Below are positions 1-13,202 of a stretch of DNA of 64,000 bases, piece by piece. The notes below the pieces were generated by a model, which was not told where the DNA came from, did no database searches, and saw nothing but the letters and a program-made list of their open reading frames with translations. How positions within the stretch are numbered: the first letter of the stretch is position 1; every line of letters starts with the position of its first letter. Location: assembly GCA_014338405.1 (NCBI GenBank), contig JTDE01001503.1, forward strand, positions 24,866 to 88,865, in the 5' to 3' direction. The position numbers were made by a program, and so were the translations under genes. The stretch comes from Paragonimus skrjabini miyazakii. Lineage: Eukaryota; Platyhelminthes; Trematoda; Plagiorchiida; Troglotrematidae.

Positions 1-1358
1 TACAATAACAGTTCAAATTTTTTTCCATCTACTCATTACAACATGTGCGAATGGTACGTGACAGTGTTCAATCAATCCAACAGTATTGTAGGTCCGTTAG
101 TGTCATCAGTTTTTCACTTTTTATGTTTGCTTATAAACGTGGTGTGGCTAAAACGGTGTTTCTCAGAGCATGACTTATTTCACCCATGATAAGCAGTGGG
201 TGAAATAAAAGATGCTATAAAAAACTTTACTAGAAACTGGATACGCTGAAACATTCACAGATATTCATAACCTGCTGTACGAATGCGACGAGTCAATTCA
301 AACGGATCGAACGAAGAACATATTCCCGTCTTTGTCATTGAAACAGTCCATCCAGCAAATGATCTCATGCGTAACTTAAAATCTGCTATCGTTGGATTGC
401 GTACAGCTTCACAGGCGTGCTTACTCAATTGCATTAAAAGACCGGTTCTTCAAAATCTCAAAAGCAGTCCGTCTACCAATTCTGTATCTCACGTTGTCTA
501 TCGGCTCGTTTACAGTTACATGGACGTTTACATGGGCAAGCAGATCAGAAGCTAGGGTGACGAACAACTGAGTTCGTTCCGAAGTTGTTGAAACAACCGA
601 TGATACAACGCATCATGACAATGACCCACCAACTTGACCCACTTCGTTTATTTAAGCTACAGATGCGCTTTATGAAGCGGGTGTTACCGGCTTCTAGTAA
701 AGCAACCGGTATTCAGCGTTGCAAACATAAAAGTGGCCTGAGCAACCCATCGATTTGCTGTGATCTTGACTACATAACACTTGATGTAACTGTATGTGTA
801 TGTACTCATCGTTTGTTCCTGTTGATCCAGTGCACCTGATCTGCATACTTTATACGGACGGCTGATGACAGTACATGAAGCTTTGGTAGACTGCAACATG
901 TGTAGCAAGATGACATTTAGTCGAACTTATTATTGTGATCATATCTGGTGGAAACCTACTTCATCCATTAAACTTTGCAAGATTTCGGAAAGTTTTCACC
1001 CTAGAGTGACGGATTTAGCACTCTGGGACCTGTTTTCCAACCAGGCTCTTGTATATTATGAATTGTTGTAGACTCAGCTGTTGCAATTAAAACCACAAAT
1101 TGTATCGTTCATACAAACCTTCGCTTTGATCATTTTTTGAATCACATTCTCTTGCTTCATTCTACGTGGTACACATTCACTAATCGACTAGTCCGATACA
1201 TGAAGGCACAGAAACACGGTAACTTATTAGATTACCCTTCGATTTTGACGTTTCTATTTAGATCAATGTGGATTTGGGACAGAAGTGATGATCCTATACT
1301 TAGTAGTTAACCGATGCTCGACTCCGATGGAAGGCCGGTTGGTTCCATGTTTCTACTT
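1..1358. other. No recognisable gene
   Basis: AT-rich sequence with only short open frames in several phases. None shows splice signals plus a recognisable domain, and I saw no repeat family used elsewhere in the window. Confidence 0.5.
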
Positions 1359-1561
1359 GAGTTCAAGGCGCACAACAGTTACATACGCCCCTCCTGAAAA
1401 GGATACTATAGTGAAAGGTGGTCAGCGTATCAGGTCAGTTATAGTGCCCCGATATTTTTCATACCACCCCATACTTACTCTGACTAGATTAGACAAGGAA
1501 ACCTCATAGCTGATCGCTCTCCTATAACTCTCCACCACACATTATCTCAAAAGGTTGATCT
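1359..1561 (+). repeat. Left terminal inverted repeat, 203 bp
   Basis: Left arm of the element. The outer end is GAGTTCAAGG and the inner end is GGTTGATCT. Similarity to the other arm stops sharply on both sides. Confidence 0.8.
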
Positions 1562-2027
1562 AAGCGGGAGTTTATTTGGTTTGTCTAGTTCATTTTAAAG
1601 GTGAATGTAAGGCAGGCATTTTTCATGTTGTGTCTGCGTCGTACCACATCAAAAGACGTCCATTATTTAGATGAAGTTTTCTGATGGCATTTAACAGCAT
1701 TTCTCTAAATGTTTGATCACACCTCATAAACATTATCAACCTTGGATGTTTGCTGCATTCCGTTCGACTCATGAAAAGATGTCTTAGATCTGCGGTTCGC
1801 GGATTCTTTTTGTGACGTACTGCTTTGCTTTTATATCATCTCCATGTTCTTTAGTCGAATGCGTTATCAGTGCAGACCTTCTTGGCTTCAGTAAACATAC
1901 TACAAGCCAAACACTGTTCGTGTTGACTAGGGACAAAACCACCGTATTGCTGATGGTGACCTGCCTGAGCAGATTTTCGATAACCAGAGGTGTTTTATGT
2001 CACAGCAGAATTTGCACATAGTTCAAC

Positions 2028-2230
2028 AGATCAACCTTTTGAGATAATGTGTGGTGGAGAGTTATAGGAGAGCGATCAGCTATGAGGTTTCCTTGTCTAA
2101 TCTAGTCAGAGTAAGTATGGGGTGGTATGAAAAATATCGGGGCACTATAACTGACCTGATACGCTGACCACCTTTCACTATAGTATCCTTTTCAGGAGGG
2201 GCGTATGTAACTGTTGTGCGCCTTGAACTC
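2028..2230 (-). repeat. Right terminal inverted repeat, 203 bp
   Basis: Reverse complement of 1359-1561 with no visible mismatch. It runs from AGATCAACC (inner) to CCTTGAACTC (outer). Confidence 0.8.
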
Positions 2231-5071
2231 TCGTTGCTACTGTTTATTAACAGTAAACAATCTACGCAATCTAGTCTGCGTATTCTAAGAGTTTGCATCC
2301 CAATACTCCATGAGGATTTGAATTTTGTACAAACATAAATAATCGACAGCTGGCACAAAATAAAAACGTCCACTTGAAAAACTTTCACAAATTTAGTTTT
2401 CTGTTGTCAAATGTTCTGAAGGAATGGAAAAGCATACTAGCTAATCCACTTAGGGAAGAGTTGTTCATATTTGTCCTTAGGGTATTGATTAATGCAAGTA
2501 TTAGGGTTGTTTCCCAAAAAGGGATAACATTAAATTCATGCTTGGTAAACAACTTGATGAACTGCCAGTTGAAAAAACTTATGACACCATATTCAAAATA
2601 AATTGTGAATTTCTGCTCACACATGGATATTGAACGAACCATGCTAGAATTAAAACTAGAATAAATTAACATTGATGGTGGGCTGTCGAATTTCTCCACA
2701 ATGATTCTTAGTGTCTAGTTATAGTTACAAATTTCCTAATTATCAGTTACATACTGAGCACATAGTATGAAAGGCATCTAAACAGGTTAACAAGAATGAA
2801 TGAGGTTAGTAGCTGATTTAATGGGGATAATAATATTTTAAATACTGTATACAAATCAGGCGGTTATGATCACTCGGACAAACGTCGACTGATCTTGTGT
2901 GAACTAAACTGGCCTGCACTGGCTACTGGACGGATTGAACACTCACGCTAGACTAAACTACCTTCCTGAGGTGCACATCTTTCAAGTTCAATGGATTCTG
3001 CGATCAACCTGTAGTTGATTGTATCGCTTACTCTCATTAATTTGATTCTACTATGATCACTAATCCGTACTCATCATCAACTCAGGCCTCTTTGTTTTAG
3101 GTGTGGTTTTCAAATTAACATCTTGATTGCCAACATTTAAAATCTCCAGCTTTGTAACTGGTTCACTTGGTCTGTAGAAGATTATATCATAAATTTGAAG
3201 ACACGTAAGTTTTTCTCGAGCTTCGAACTCTTAATCGGCTTCAAGTATATTTCAACTGAGTAAATTCTTCAACATTTTTCTTGATACTCATTTTCAAACC
3301 GGCGCTACACGGCCGTTTTTATTTCCGTTTGGACTTATTACAGTCCGAATAGAGGACATAACCAACCATGCTGTAGCTTTATGATACAAAGCTTTTGTTC
3401 GCTTGTACACTCGCCATATGAACGTAGTTTGTGAGGAAAGAGGTTTATGTATATGACTGATGTGAGACTGTTCATAACTCATTGTCTGTCTAATGCGTAC
3501 ACATCTTTTCGTGAACTTTCTCTCCTGTTTACTTTGTTTAATGCAATAACATAAATCAGACAAACAACAAGACCGATAGAAAAAACACGATCGTCAATAT
3601 GCCTCGTCTAGTGGTCATCACACACAGTTTTATCATTCATGAAAACAACTTTTGTCATCCATCCCCTTGTCATCTACCGTAAGTGATGAGGGAGTTAGAT
3701 TTAGGTAAACCAGGCATTTGGTCGTATGACATTTTATATACAAAACGTTTTCCTGAACAAAACGACTGTTGTAGTTTGCAAGAAGCCATCTACCGACCCG
3801 ACAGGTGAGTCTGGAACAATTGGGCTTTCGAACTCAACCGAACATGTATGCCAATTCACGAACCGTTATGCTTTTAAAATTTATAAACCTTAAAGCATGT
3901 AAACGATCTGTATGTTAATAGGTATCAAACTAAACCCAAAGTCATGTAACAAGTACTTATGAATTTAATTTTTTATAGTTTAGTTCATTGTATACAGCTT
4001 GTGGTGTGTTTGAAGAAAACGTTCATTTAACTGAAAGCCGAAGTATTCAGAGTTATTTTTATGCTGGCAACTTGTAACGCCAACTACTTTTCCATAATGA
4101 AGTACGCCTATATAATGATATCGTCTTAGTTCGAGGTGGACTATCACATTCGCGAATCGATTTTCCTTTTGTTCAAAATTAGCAAGTAAAGATAGTTTTG
4201 ACTTGAGTCTGAAACCCGGCACTCTTTCTAGTACAAGTTAAAACCCTTGTCCCTTGGACGATAGTTTCTGTGAGTTTTGACTTTAAGACCTGATAAACGA
4301 ATTGGTCCACTTAACGGACTATCATAAACTATCCCTTTCTTTATCGATATGCTCTGAATTTTCGGGATATCTCGACAATTTTCATTTGGAAACCAGATCT
4401 ACTTTAAGTGACCAGTGCTAATCCGGATCTGTTCTGTGAAACATCGTTTACTGTAGTGTCTCACATCTAGACAACTTTCTCACTTAATAAATCATTGATT
4501 TTTCAATTAATCACTTCGAACTTATCAGTCCTAATTTGCTTCCTTTACCAATAAAATTCTTGTTGCTACAGTGAATTAATGAAGGTAAACGTCATTCACC
4601 AATTTCATTATTTCCTCTCCGTGGATCAAACTGTACAATATCCACAGTTAAACATAGCGTTTACATTCGTACCTAATGCTATGGTAACCAAAAAAAGAAT
4701 AGAACCATTTCGATGGGGTTTGTCTTTTAGAATACTTTACTACTTTGTTGCGGTTCAATTCAAAAATGATACTAAACTTCAGCGCTCAAACTAACGAGAA
4801 AAGATTATTTGAATATGATATCGTATTACGCGTAACCGACTCACACTACGGACGTAAACATTCGACCACAAACCTCGATTGCTCTGGACGAAGTATGATC
4901 TATCTTGTAACTTGTAACTTGACTGATGTTCAAAACGTTTCAGTCACGCTGAAACTATAAATTTAATTTTGCTTGCTGAGTGTCGTTTTAGCCACTGACG
5001 GGAATTGGCAGCTTCAAGTTGTTATAAGATAAACTAACTGTTATTGTTTAGAAAAGACTATGTTTACCTAC
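2231..5071. other. Mostly non-coding; one weak coding-like stretch
   Basis: No repeat or gene is recognised. A minus-strand open stretch at 4222-3980 (about 80 codons) has a plausible amino-acid make-up. It lacks convincing acceptor and donor sites, so I do not call it an exon. It could hold the missing partner of the SEA exon at 5217-5072, but nothing shows this. Confidence 0.4.
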
Positions 5072-5217
5072 CTGTTCACAAACACTAGCTGATTTTTCTT
5101 TATATAATTCGGATTCACTGTCATCCAGTTGTGGATCCCAAGACAATGACTGATTCCCATCAAGAAGTCGAGTAGTTATCGCGAACGTTTGCTTGAACAC
5201 GACAGGAGGGTTGGTTG
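5072..5217 (-). CDS. Internal exon, first half of a SEA-like module
   Basis: The acceptor is TGTTGTGTACAG/CAACC and the donor is GAACAG/GTAGGT, giving a 146-nt exon that starts in phase 1 and ends in phase 0. The 48 codons read NPPVVFKQTF, then NQSLSWDPQLDDSESELYKE and SVCEQ. The spacing F...F, 'SL.WD..L.DS.S.LY' matches the N-terminal half of SEA modules, extracellular self-cleaving domains of mucin-like membrane proteins. The exon at 24000-23876 has the same phases and the same motif (QSLKWDSRLGDSKSKLF), so the two look like paralogous modules of one gene, 17 kb apart. A Thr-rich exon lies upstream on the same strand. The following second-half exon was not found in the remaining 5 kb. Assignment to the same transcript is inference. 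Confidence 0.6.
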
Positions 5218-5361
5218 CTGTACACAACAAGAGACTTTATATATTTACAAATGTTTATATGAATATGTATTATGAAACAAAAATACGGCCAGGGCAGTCA
5301 ACATTATTCAGTCGGAGTTAATAGAACATGAGATTATCTGAGAGTCAATTTCAACTAGAAA

Positions 5362-5480
5362 ATTTCCGAGCCCCTGGTATGGTTTCGTAGCTCATTTGAT
5401 AAAGCTTTTGCCGTGTTTGTGCGTGCTATTTCTGTCTCTGGTTTGAAGCCCAGATTCTGTACAATTGGGTCTCTTCCTAA
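5362..5480 (+). mobile_element. tRNA-like SINE copy (family 1)
   Basis: Contains an A-box-like stretch TTCGTAGCTCATTTGATAAAGC and a degraded B box GGTTTGAAGCCC. It ends with the family tail AATTGGGTCTCTTC and is preceded by the family leader TTTCCGAGCCCCTGGTATGG. The same order of blocks recurs at 27632-27735, 47041-47235, 47343-47462 and 61687-61870. Confidence 0.65.
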
Positions 5481-6118
5481 TTAACTAATTTGCCAAACTA
5501 CTTGTTGGTATGACAGTATCATGTTGCGTCGCGAAAGCCCATATCACCAATGAATGGTTTGTTACTTCGCCAAGTGCACGGTCCCATTCAGATTGGCGAA
5601 GTGAAACTATCATACATCAACACATGTACTGCTGCGTCACTATCAACAACACCAGAAGAATGGTTAGCTCATCGGGTCTAAGTCGGATTGTTGCGATTTT
5701 ATGTTCATTTATAACGTTTATCCTACAGATTTTTTATTTCAAAAACGATCACACCTGCCAGCGCTTATCAATTCATGATTAATATTTGTAAACCGGTGAC
5801 AGATCTCGTTCTTGTCAGAATGTTGGTGTACACCGGGTAATGGAACCAGCAAACTGTGACCACTCATCATATAAACAGTGGTGTGAATGTGACAGATTCT
5901 TTATTCCTTCTAAATTCACGTGGAATTCATCAGAAGTCAACTATGCAGACAATGTTTTTGGTTATTGTCATCAGGCTTTTACAGTTTCACAAAGTAGGTG
6001 CGCTTATATATGATAACTGGAACCAGTCAAACAAGTCAGCGAACATAACAGTAATAGACTTTCTTGGTTTTCTTCACCATGTGTCTATTCTCTCACCTGT
6101 TGTTATCAAGCCGGTTAC

Positions 6119-6413
6119 ATTAGGAGAACCGCAAGACGACTATAGAAAGGGATTCGTGAACGCCTCCTGAAGATGCTCTGTAACCTTTCAAGAAAGCCCA
6201 TTTCCAGCCCGAATAGCCCCCCATTTTATTGACACCGGTCATCAAATAAAGCCGGATGAAGCTTTCTGCATCCTTAACAAGGTTCGTCAAGCCCACTCCA
6301 GGGTTGTCAGGATGCAATTGTTATTTATGACAGAGTCTGTCGCCATGAGACTTCATAATCCTTGTCTGTGTGCACAAAAGCAGATCATGCAAACTTCACA
6401 TCTCTTGGCCAAT
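6119..6413 (+). pseudogene. Penelope-like element GIY-YIG endonuclease fragment
   Basis: The plus strand reads RRTARRL, then RERLLKML, then after a frameshift IAPHFIDTGHQIKPDEAFCI, then ESVAMRLH and LCAQKQIMQT. This order (R.T.RRL, HxxDTGHxI.PDEAF, ESVA.R...P.LCAQKQ) is the second half of the GIY-YIG endonuclease domain of Penelope-like retroelements. That domain nicks target DNA for reverse transcription. The GIY-YIG core itself and the RT domain are absent. An in-frame stop follows RRL, and a frame change precedes the DTGH block. It is a dead, truncated copy. No hammerhead core was found in the next 200 nt. Confidence 0.75.
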
Positions 6414-6929
6414 TAATTCGCAGTCATTTACAACCCAAACAGACGTAAACGCTTTGATGCCGATAAACGTGTACCTCATGAAAGGCATCTGGGACACTCT
6501 TACGCAACAACTAAAACTCCCACCCTCCTGCATTACACTATGATTTGCTTCATATCTGTGATTTTAAATGATTTATTTGATCTGATCTGGGTTGTATATA
6601 CAATGTACACATACTTTATATTATTTTGAAAATGTTGATCAGAATAATCGAATAGAGCTGTGTGCATGGCTGACTTTTTATAAACCCTCTTATTTTACTG
6701 ATAGTGGCTCGAACGCTCTTAGTACTCATTTGGCCTTTTCTAGTTTGTCTGTTTTTGAAACTGATACTTTTCGGATCCTCTACCGAGTACTCAACATTAA
6801 TCATGCATGACAAGACTTCGAATGTTAACCGTTTCAGAAGATACTCAGTCTCACAGACCCAACTTTTACGCCAAGGTGACTTTACTGTTGTTCGTTCTTC
6901 TCGTCCTTGAACAATTCAACATTGTCACA

Positions 6930-7710
6930 TCGTTGATGTTGCTGTACTCCGATGACATAAAGCTCTGGCGAGTCCTAGAGTGCTCTGAAAATGTGATAAC
7001 CTTGCATAACCGTTTCATCTGTCTAAGCCAGTGGTCCACAGAAAATAACTTGCCGTTCAATGTTAACGAATATAAACTGATGCACGTTCGCCATTCAAAC
7101 TGTGCTGACTGTCACTATGGCAACACAAAACTACTCGTGCTAATATGCAAAAGAGACCTAAGGACCATACTGACACACAGGTTGAATCAGTCCATAAAAA
7201 CGCAGTCAGGACTAAAACGAAGCAAATAACTCCAAGCCTCTTAGGAAGAATTTGTGAGACCCTCCAACCTGAAATGTTTCCCACTACGTTTGCTTTCATA
7301 ATCTGTCCACATCTGGAAATCAGCATTTAAGTATGTCTTCCTTATCCTAATAATGATTTAGTACTTATTGAAAGTGCCAGAGACAAGCCATTAGATGAAC
7401 TGTGTGGCTTACGAAAATCACCTACCCAGAAAGACTTACAGAATTAGGTCAGTTCTTAATTATTTGTGGACACCTCAGGAGAGACTGAATTCTTATCTAC
7501 AAAATGACCCATACACCTGGCTCATACACTGACACCTCTTCTTCCTGTAAACAAGGAAACGTTGATGAAGTCACTCGCCGAAATCGGGTCTCAGAATATA
7601 CAAGTTACTTGGAAGACGGAACTGCTTCACAGTAAAGAACTGTTCACACTGGAACACACTGTCGAATTCGGTTATCACGACTTAATCAGTTCAGAGTTTT
7701 AACATTTTAC
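6930..7710 (+). pseudogene. CR1-like LINE reverse transcriptase remnant
   Basis: Starts at the catalytic box LMLLYSDDIKLWRVL (6933 on; canonical YADD is YSDD here). It continues with LSQWSTENNLPFNV and YKLMHV, the usual order after the catalytic box in CR1/jockey-type reverse transcriptases. After stops at about 7227 the C-terminal signatures continue in other frames: RKTYRIRSVL near 7430 and HWNTLSNSVITT near 7650, the WN.LP..VV block that ends these proteins. The fingers and the first catalytic Asp region (GVPQGS) are missing, so the copy is 5'-truncated. Several frameshifts and stops make it non-functional. Clade assignment beyond CR1-like is not certain. Confidence 0.75.
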
Positions 7711-10197
7711 CTGTTCGGTACATGTGCTCAGATATAACGTGCATTACAACAACCACCATTCTGACCCATTGCCACAGGTCATTATCCAAGCATTTTTGAC
7801 GGACTGTTGTTTCACAATGTTTCAGTGTTTGTTGCTGACATGACTACATGCCGGCAGTTTTATTGAATCCTCTTTTCAGTTGCTTCTGTTAACTTTTGCT
7901 TTACATCTATAAATCTTCTAACACCTTTTTTACCAACCAACACATAGAGCGTAAGGAGCAAGCAAATAACTTTCCCTTTCGTAGCAACCTATGAATCTAA
8001 TGGGCCTCTTGTTGTCAGAAACTTACTGCGCCCACAATGTAGCTACGTTGTTACCAACCAACCAGAAAACCTTCTTGTCAAGCGCCCTGTTGGCTACTCA
8101 GCGTGAAATCCAACACAGTAGGACGCAAGTAATAAGACGGTGAGGCTGACTGTGGGTGAATCCGTTGGGGATAAAGGTAAAAACCCGGTAATAGATACCT
8201 AAATCTTCAAGCACACTGGAACAAGTACTGGCTTACGATAAACTTGAAAGAACGACGTGAGATCTGTTAAGTTTCACACAAAGATACAAAATGTCTGCTT
8301 GCTTCAATAAACAGCAGCATGTCCTCACCATTCCTCAAATGCAATAGAATGTCGTTCAATGAAACGACATTTCTATTGTTCAGTTCCTTTTCCATAAAGA
8401 ACCGGTTGTGCACCCCCGAATTCGTAGTGGACTTGGGCGCAGACTCTCAGCCAGTTCAGTGAGTAGGCTACATGTACATTGCCGATCAATTCTGTACGTT
8501 TGGTTGATGTTATTGATTTCAAACTTTCGCCTATAAGTTCCATCGACCTGACCGACTCCCTTCAGTAATAGCTGCATCGATTTCCCTTACTGCCCATAAT
8601 CTACTTGTTATACAACAAGGCCTCTTTATTCATATCTTTGTCTTTATCGGTCATCTATCTCTCCTCTTCTTTGAAAATTAGCTCCAGCTGTGCCCAGCTG
8701 CCAGCTATTAGTGACCAACCGACCGCTCGGATTTTGACTGGTTTGAAAACTGGTACTCCCGCAATCCAACATGGTAAGTGGTTCACATCATTGCCTTTTA
8801 CAGTCGGCTGTACTTATACTCAATTTCTCTAACTAGTCGTAGTATCTCAATTTTACTCGGTCTCCGATAGTGAAAATATCTACTTTGTATATGCTGCGCA
8901 GTCATGATCAGATATACTGGACCATGCCGATTTGCTGCATTGAACGGTCTTCTCCATATTGCAAAAAGCTTTCCAGATCCACAACTTGTTTCGTCCAATC
9001 ACCATCAGTCACTATGCTTGACCATCGTACACAGTGTACTGACCAGGTAACTGCCAACTAACGAGCATCTATAAAGTTTGGGTCCTAGTTTCTGGTCACC
9101 ATTCATGCATCCGCTGTCTCACGCACGTTCATTCGTTGGTTTTTCTAGCGTGCCTGGCGTGTCATTTGCCCATACGTTCGTTGGAATGGCGGATTATTCG
9201 TTGTGTCTTGGGATGGAAAGCAATGAGCATGGCAGAATTATTGAAATCAACAGGATACAGTTGAATACCATCTTCTCCTTTGTTTAATTAGGCTGTAAAT
9301 GTTAGACAAGACGAGATTGGATTTTCTGGTAACCAACGCATTCACACGTTTGTAAAGATGTGTAGGCGTGATAAACGACTGGTCTGGAAAGAATGTAAGT
9401 ATGTTGTCACACTTTCAACTGTTCGATTAACCTCGTACGATGAGACTCCACGACCTCATTCCACAACCGACAGTGACTCGTCCCAGAGGTCCAGGGATCA
9501 AATGGGACTACACGAAACTACAACACACCTCTCTGGTGACAGTATTGTTCCAGAGTGTCAAATCACTTCTCCTGTATGCGCAGTTCGCCACCCCATCCCT
9601 CCCCCAACAGGCATTCAATATCCGATGTCCCAATTGAAGAATTGCGTAGAATGATTTCTGAGTATTAGTTCTTTAACATCCAGAATGTGGATCATCCAAT
9701 ATGAAATCACAAGATGAATTTTGAGCAATTCGTCGGAGTGAATTCACGCCACTTGTGATTGCATCGACTACAACGTATCATGGTTTGTTTCACTGTCTTC
9801 ACGCAAACCAACTGTAAAAGTGAATGCATCTTCGACGCCCGGATGTTTCTTTCCTGCTGTTCAGACAACCGTTTTGGTTATCTCCAAGATCCTTAAGATA
9901 TAAGAACTGGGATGTTCGTTTGCTTGATTCAACTCGCTCACGCACATAGGGCATTCAGCGGCTGTGACCCAGTGATACCGAAACACAAATGTCAAGGCAT
10001 GGGAACAGCGTATACCTGAGTTACAACGGTAGTCAAATGGCGGATTAGGCTTGTCCTTTGGCAAGGTCTCAGATCCTTGTTCTGCCCGTAATTATGTACC
10101 GTTCACTCTCCATCTGGAAATAGTTTTCTGTGATGTACTTTATGGTAGCAGGTCGATTACGAATGGTTAGTAGCATTTCGAAAGCAAACGGACTCAC
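7711..10197. other. Intron or intergenic DNA with weak coding-like stretches
   Basis: A minus-strand open stretch at 8577-8380 (65 codons) looks protein-like but has no recognised domain or convincing donor. Minus strand 9961-9861 follows a good acceptor (GGGTCACAG/CC) and encodes 32 residues before a stop. By phase it could be an alternative last exon after the Thr-rich exon. A plus-strand Ser/Thr/Pro-rich frame at 9358-9654 has no clear exon limits. None can be supported further. Confidence 0.35.
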
Positions 10198-10248
10198 TTG
10201 TTGCAACGGTTGTTGGATACGTAGTAGTGACTTCAGTCATCGTGGTCA
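10198..10248 (-). CDS. Small symmetric exon, Thr-rich linker
   Basis: The acceptor is CACTTATTCGTTACAG/TG and the donor is ACAA/GTGAGT. The 51-nt exon starts and ends in phase 1. Its 16 whole codons read TTMTEVTTTYPTTVAT, a Thr-rich stretch of the kind that carries O-glycans between SEA modules in mucin-like proteins. The end phase fits the SEA exon at 5217-5072 directly. The assignment rests on splice signals, symmetric phase and composition. An exon this small can arise by chance. Confidence 0.5.
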
Positions 10249-13202
10249 CTGTAACGAATAAGTGGAAGTTGGTAATGAAGAACGAAATTGTTATTTCATA
10301 TTGATCATGCACTATATAGTGAATGTCCGAACTTCTCATAATTGAGATATAAATTAAATGGCACCCAGGTCTGCGGCTAACCTGAGAGACGGTGATGTAA
10401 TACTACTGCCGCTAAGGGGTTTACTGAATGGATTGGCTGTAAAGCGCCAAAGTGTACTCCAAAATGATCGAATCAGTCCCCGTAATTCCACGATATAAAT
10501 AAGCTCTTTGTTCCAGTGAATTCACGTTTACATTGGTTTGTCTTCTAACCCAATAGCCATAACATTAACAGTACTATAAACCATGGCATTTCAAACTAAA
10601 TACAAGTTTAAATTGTTATTTATATAATTACTTGAATTTTGACATTTGAGGTTATTTGTTGTAAATCCTTTCGGTTCAATGACAGGACAATCATGTTCTC
10701 CCGCCTCAATTATGAGTGTTCCATCCTCTGCGGACTACTGTTGCTTCAACGGTAAGTTTTCACTAATCGGTTTTGCATGACATCTCTTATCACGATCTGT
10801 TATTCCATCAATCCGATTCGTACAAATCCTCCGGTTCTATCTAATATATCAGTGTGAAATCAGTGTTGGCAACATTGACGGTCAAAATTATTTCTGTGTA
10901 CTTTCAATTACAATGTTGGGGTCAATGTCACTGCAACGAATCACGTACATCTGACCGTAAACTGAACAGAGCTCAGTTAGGGATGTTTACGCTTGTCTTC
11001 CCATTCGCTGTGACAACAATTCACTTCGCTTAGCAGGATATTAAATGCAGCCACCCTTAAGAGTTTGTTACCAATTGACATGAAATCACTTGCATCACCA
11101 ATAAGCCTATCACACTTTTTGTCACAAATCTGGTTCAATCACAGTCTCATACGTATCTGTTAGCTGTCTTAATAGTTTGTCGGTTTCTTGGCAGATATCA
11201 CATAGATACCGTGCTTTGTGTTTACAAACCGGATTTTCACAAATGCATCAGATAAGGTGAAAATTATAACTATGTCGTCTATCAACTGTTCTGTGTTCAC
11301 TAACTGTTGACGTTTTAAAATCATGAACAACTAACTAGTGGAATCATCATTCAACTCTTCCTAGACTTACTAACTCATTGGGATTGATCCAAGAGAAAAG
11401 AGTCTGGCTCATTAGTAGAATAGCTAACCATTCAATAGAATACCTGGTTAAATGTCTTTCTAGCTGATATTTGGAAGTGAAAGCTTACGCCACGCAACAT
11501 GTACTCAGATAACATCCACTTCGTTAACGAAGTTCACGTTGCAAATAGTTTATTAGGTGTGTATTATAAATTTTGGTCCATTTATTTTTTCTTTACTCAC
11601 CATCCCATTCGCCTTCTTTCTAATTTTTATTTTTTGCGATATCATTTTTCTTGATGTTCATCTTCGCTGACTTCTTTCAATCTCATGGTGAATTGGTTTT
11701 GATTAACTTGTGCTATTTTAATTTGCAAACCATGTTATTTTCAGATGAATTTATATGTACTACTTGGTTATTCTTATCTAATTGCAAAATATTCGAGATA
11801 TAGCGCTTACTTTCGCAAGGTTGTGATTTTTGTGGTTCAGACATACTAGAATCGAACAGTCAAAGAGTGAGATTTATTCAGATAAGGTCGCGTAAGCGAT
11901 TGGTACTCACACACGAGTCTCCTCGACGTGACTATTGACTAGTCGGTCCTAATCTTGTGTGTTTTGTCTAATAGTATGCAATTTATCTGTGCCTGAGCTG
12001 TCTATGAGTGGTTATTGTGATAAGGTTTTTCTTGTAAGTTCCATGAAAACAGATAAGCTCTATTTTCATGCAAACATTATGTGTCAGGCAAATGGGATCC
12101 TTATTCTAATCAGTAAGCATGTTTTCGCCTAATTTTTAAAATGAACCTATCTGATTTACTGCACATTTCGTCCCCAGATAATTCATTTGGTCAAACAGGT
12201 CGACTTTGTTTTAGTCCCTATCAAAAGTGACCATTTAAATTCAGTTGTTCTGCCAAATAGTATACAACTATTAGATTGAAGCCACAACTGCTAATCTAGT
12301 TGATTCTTAAGTCCACTCAGTGTACGAGCTCATGTTTGTAGATAAAGCATGATATATTTTTGGTCGGTTGCACTCAAACACACTAATATTCGAATATTTT
12401 GTTATCTATAGTCTTCTTGTGCAGTTTGTTGCTTTATATTTAAATATTCACATTGTATCAAACCGAAATTGTAATAGCTTATTACTATTCATTAAAGTGT
12501 TAAACTTATAGTACAGAAATTAGGAGTAAGGGATAAGTTACTCAATATTTTACCTTTCCATATATCAAGACAATTAATATATGCGTTTAACACAGTTGAA
12601 ATCATCATACATTGAAAATCACTTTGACAGTCCTAAGCAATATACTTCCATTCTCGGAATACTTATGAATGAATTGTACCTCAAACATGCATTTTAAGAA
12701 TGTATTGGTACATTGTTCAGAACTGTGTCAATCAACAAACCATATCAGTAACTTTGACATAAACAGAGCAATCTGAAAATCATCTACCATTCTGGTATTA
12801 AAACGTGTGTGAAGTTGTCCTCTGAACTAATCACGCTATTTCTTATTGCTTTAAATAAACTCATCTGACGAAAATATTCACAAGACTAAGAGCGGAATGT
12901 TGTCCCTATGAACAAGAAAAGGGAGCCGTAAAGTCGATTTGTTGCCTGATTTATCTGAATGAGTTGATCCGCATTTGGATTTCTTTTTGAACTCTAAATT
13001 ACGTCAAACTTTAAATGAGATTGACTTTTGTAAACTTTTGCACTAACACACCAGACAGTACAACAGTTTGTGTAAGTCCGTTCACTATCTCCAGATCCAA
13101 CTCGAACTAAACCGAAACTGTGGCTGCGTATCGTTGGAATATAGTGAAATCAAACTGTAAGTTTCTCAAGAACTGGACAAATGGTGTCTGTGTTTGCGGT
13201 AA
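10249..13202. other. Nothing recognised
   Basis: AT-rich, with no open frame over 60 codons on either strand between about 10340 and 13350. I saw no repeat family used elsewhere in the window. It is most likely intron of the minus-strand SEA gene. Confidence 0.5.

Larger units (their letters stand above)
1359..2230. mobile_element. Non-autonomous DNA element with 203-bp terminal inverted repeats
   Basis: The left arm (1359-1561, beginning GAGTTCAAGGCGCACAACAG) is repeated in reverse complement at 2028-2230. Reading both arms base by base I found no mismatch over 203 nt. The 466-nt interior (1562-2027) holds no recognisable transposase; its longest open frame is about 70 codons. The arms also read open for about 50 codons in the same phase on both sides, a trivial result of their identity. 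I could not find a convincing target-site duplication next to the arms. Length and lack of coding capacity suggest a MITE or fold-back type element. Identical arms imply a recent insertion, gene conversion between arms, or an assembly artefact. Most other repeats here are clearly decayed. Confidence 0.75.

Noticed and set aside
861..885. CTGATGACAGTACATGAAG as a hammerhead
   Set aside because: The second strand reads GAAG instead of GAAA and there is no closing G-C pair or stem III.
3980..4222. Protease-propeptide-like exon on the minus strand
   Set aside because: The composition looks coding, but acceptor and donor sites are poor and the resemblance to any family was too vague to defend.
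9358..9654. Ser/Thr/Pro-rich plus-strand exon
   Set aside because: A donor-like GTAAGT falls near its start rather than its end and no acceptor fits. Two frames are open at once, which is typical of biased composition.
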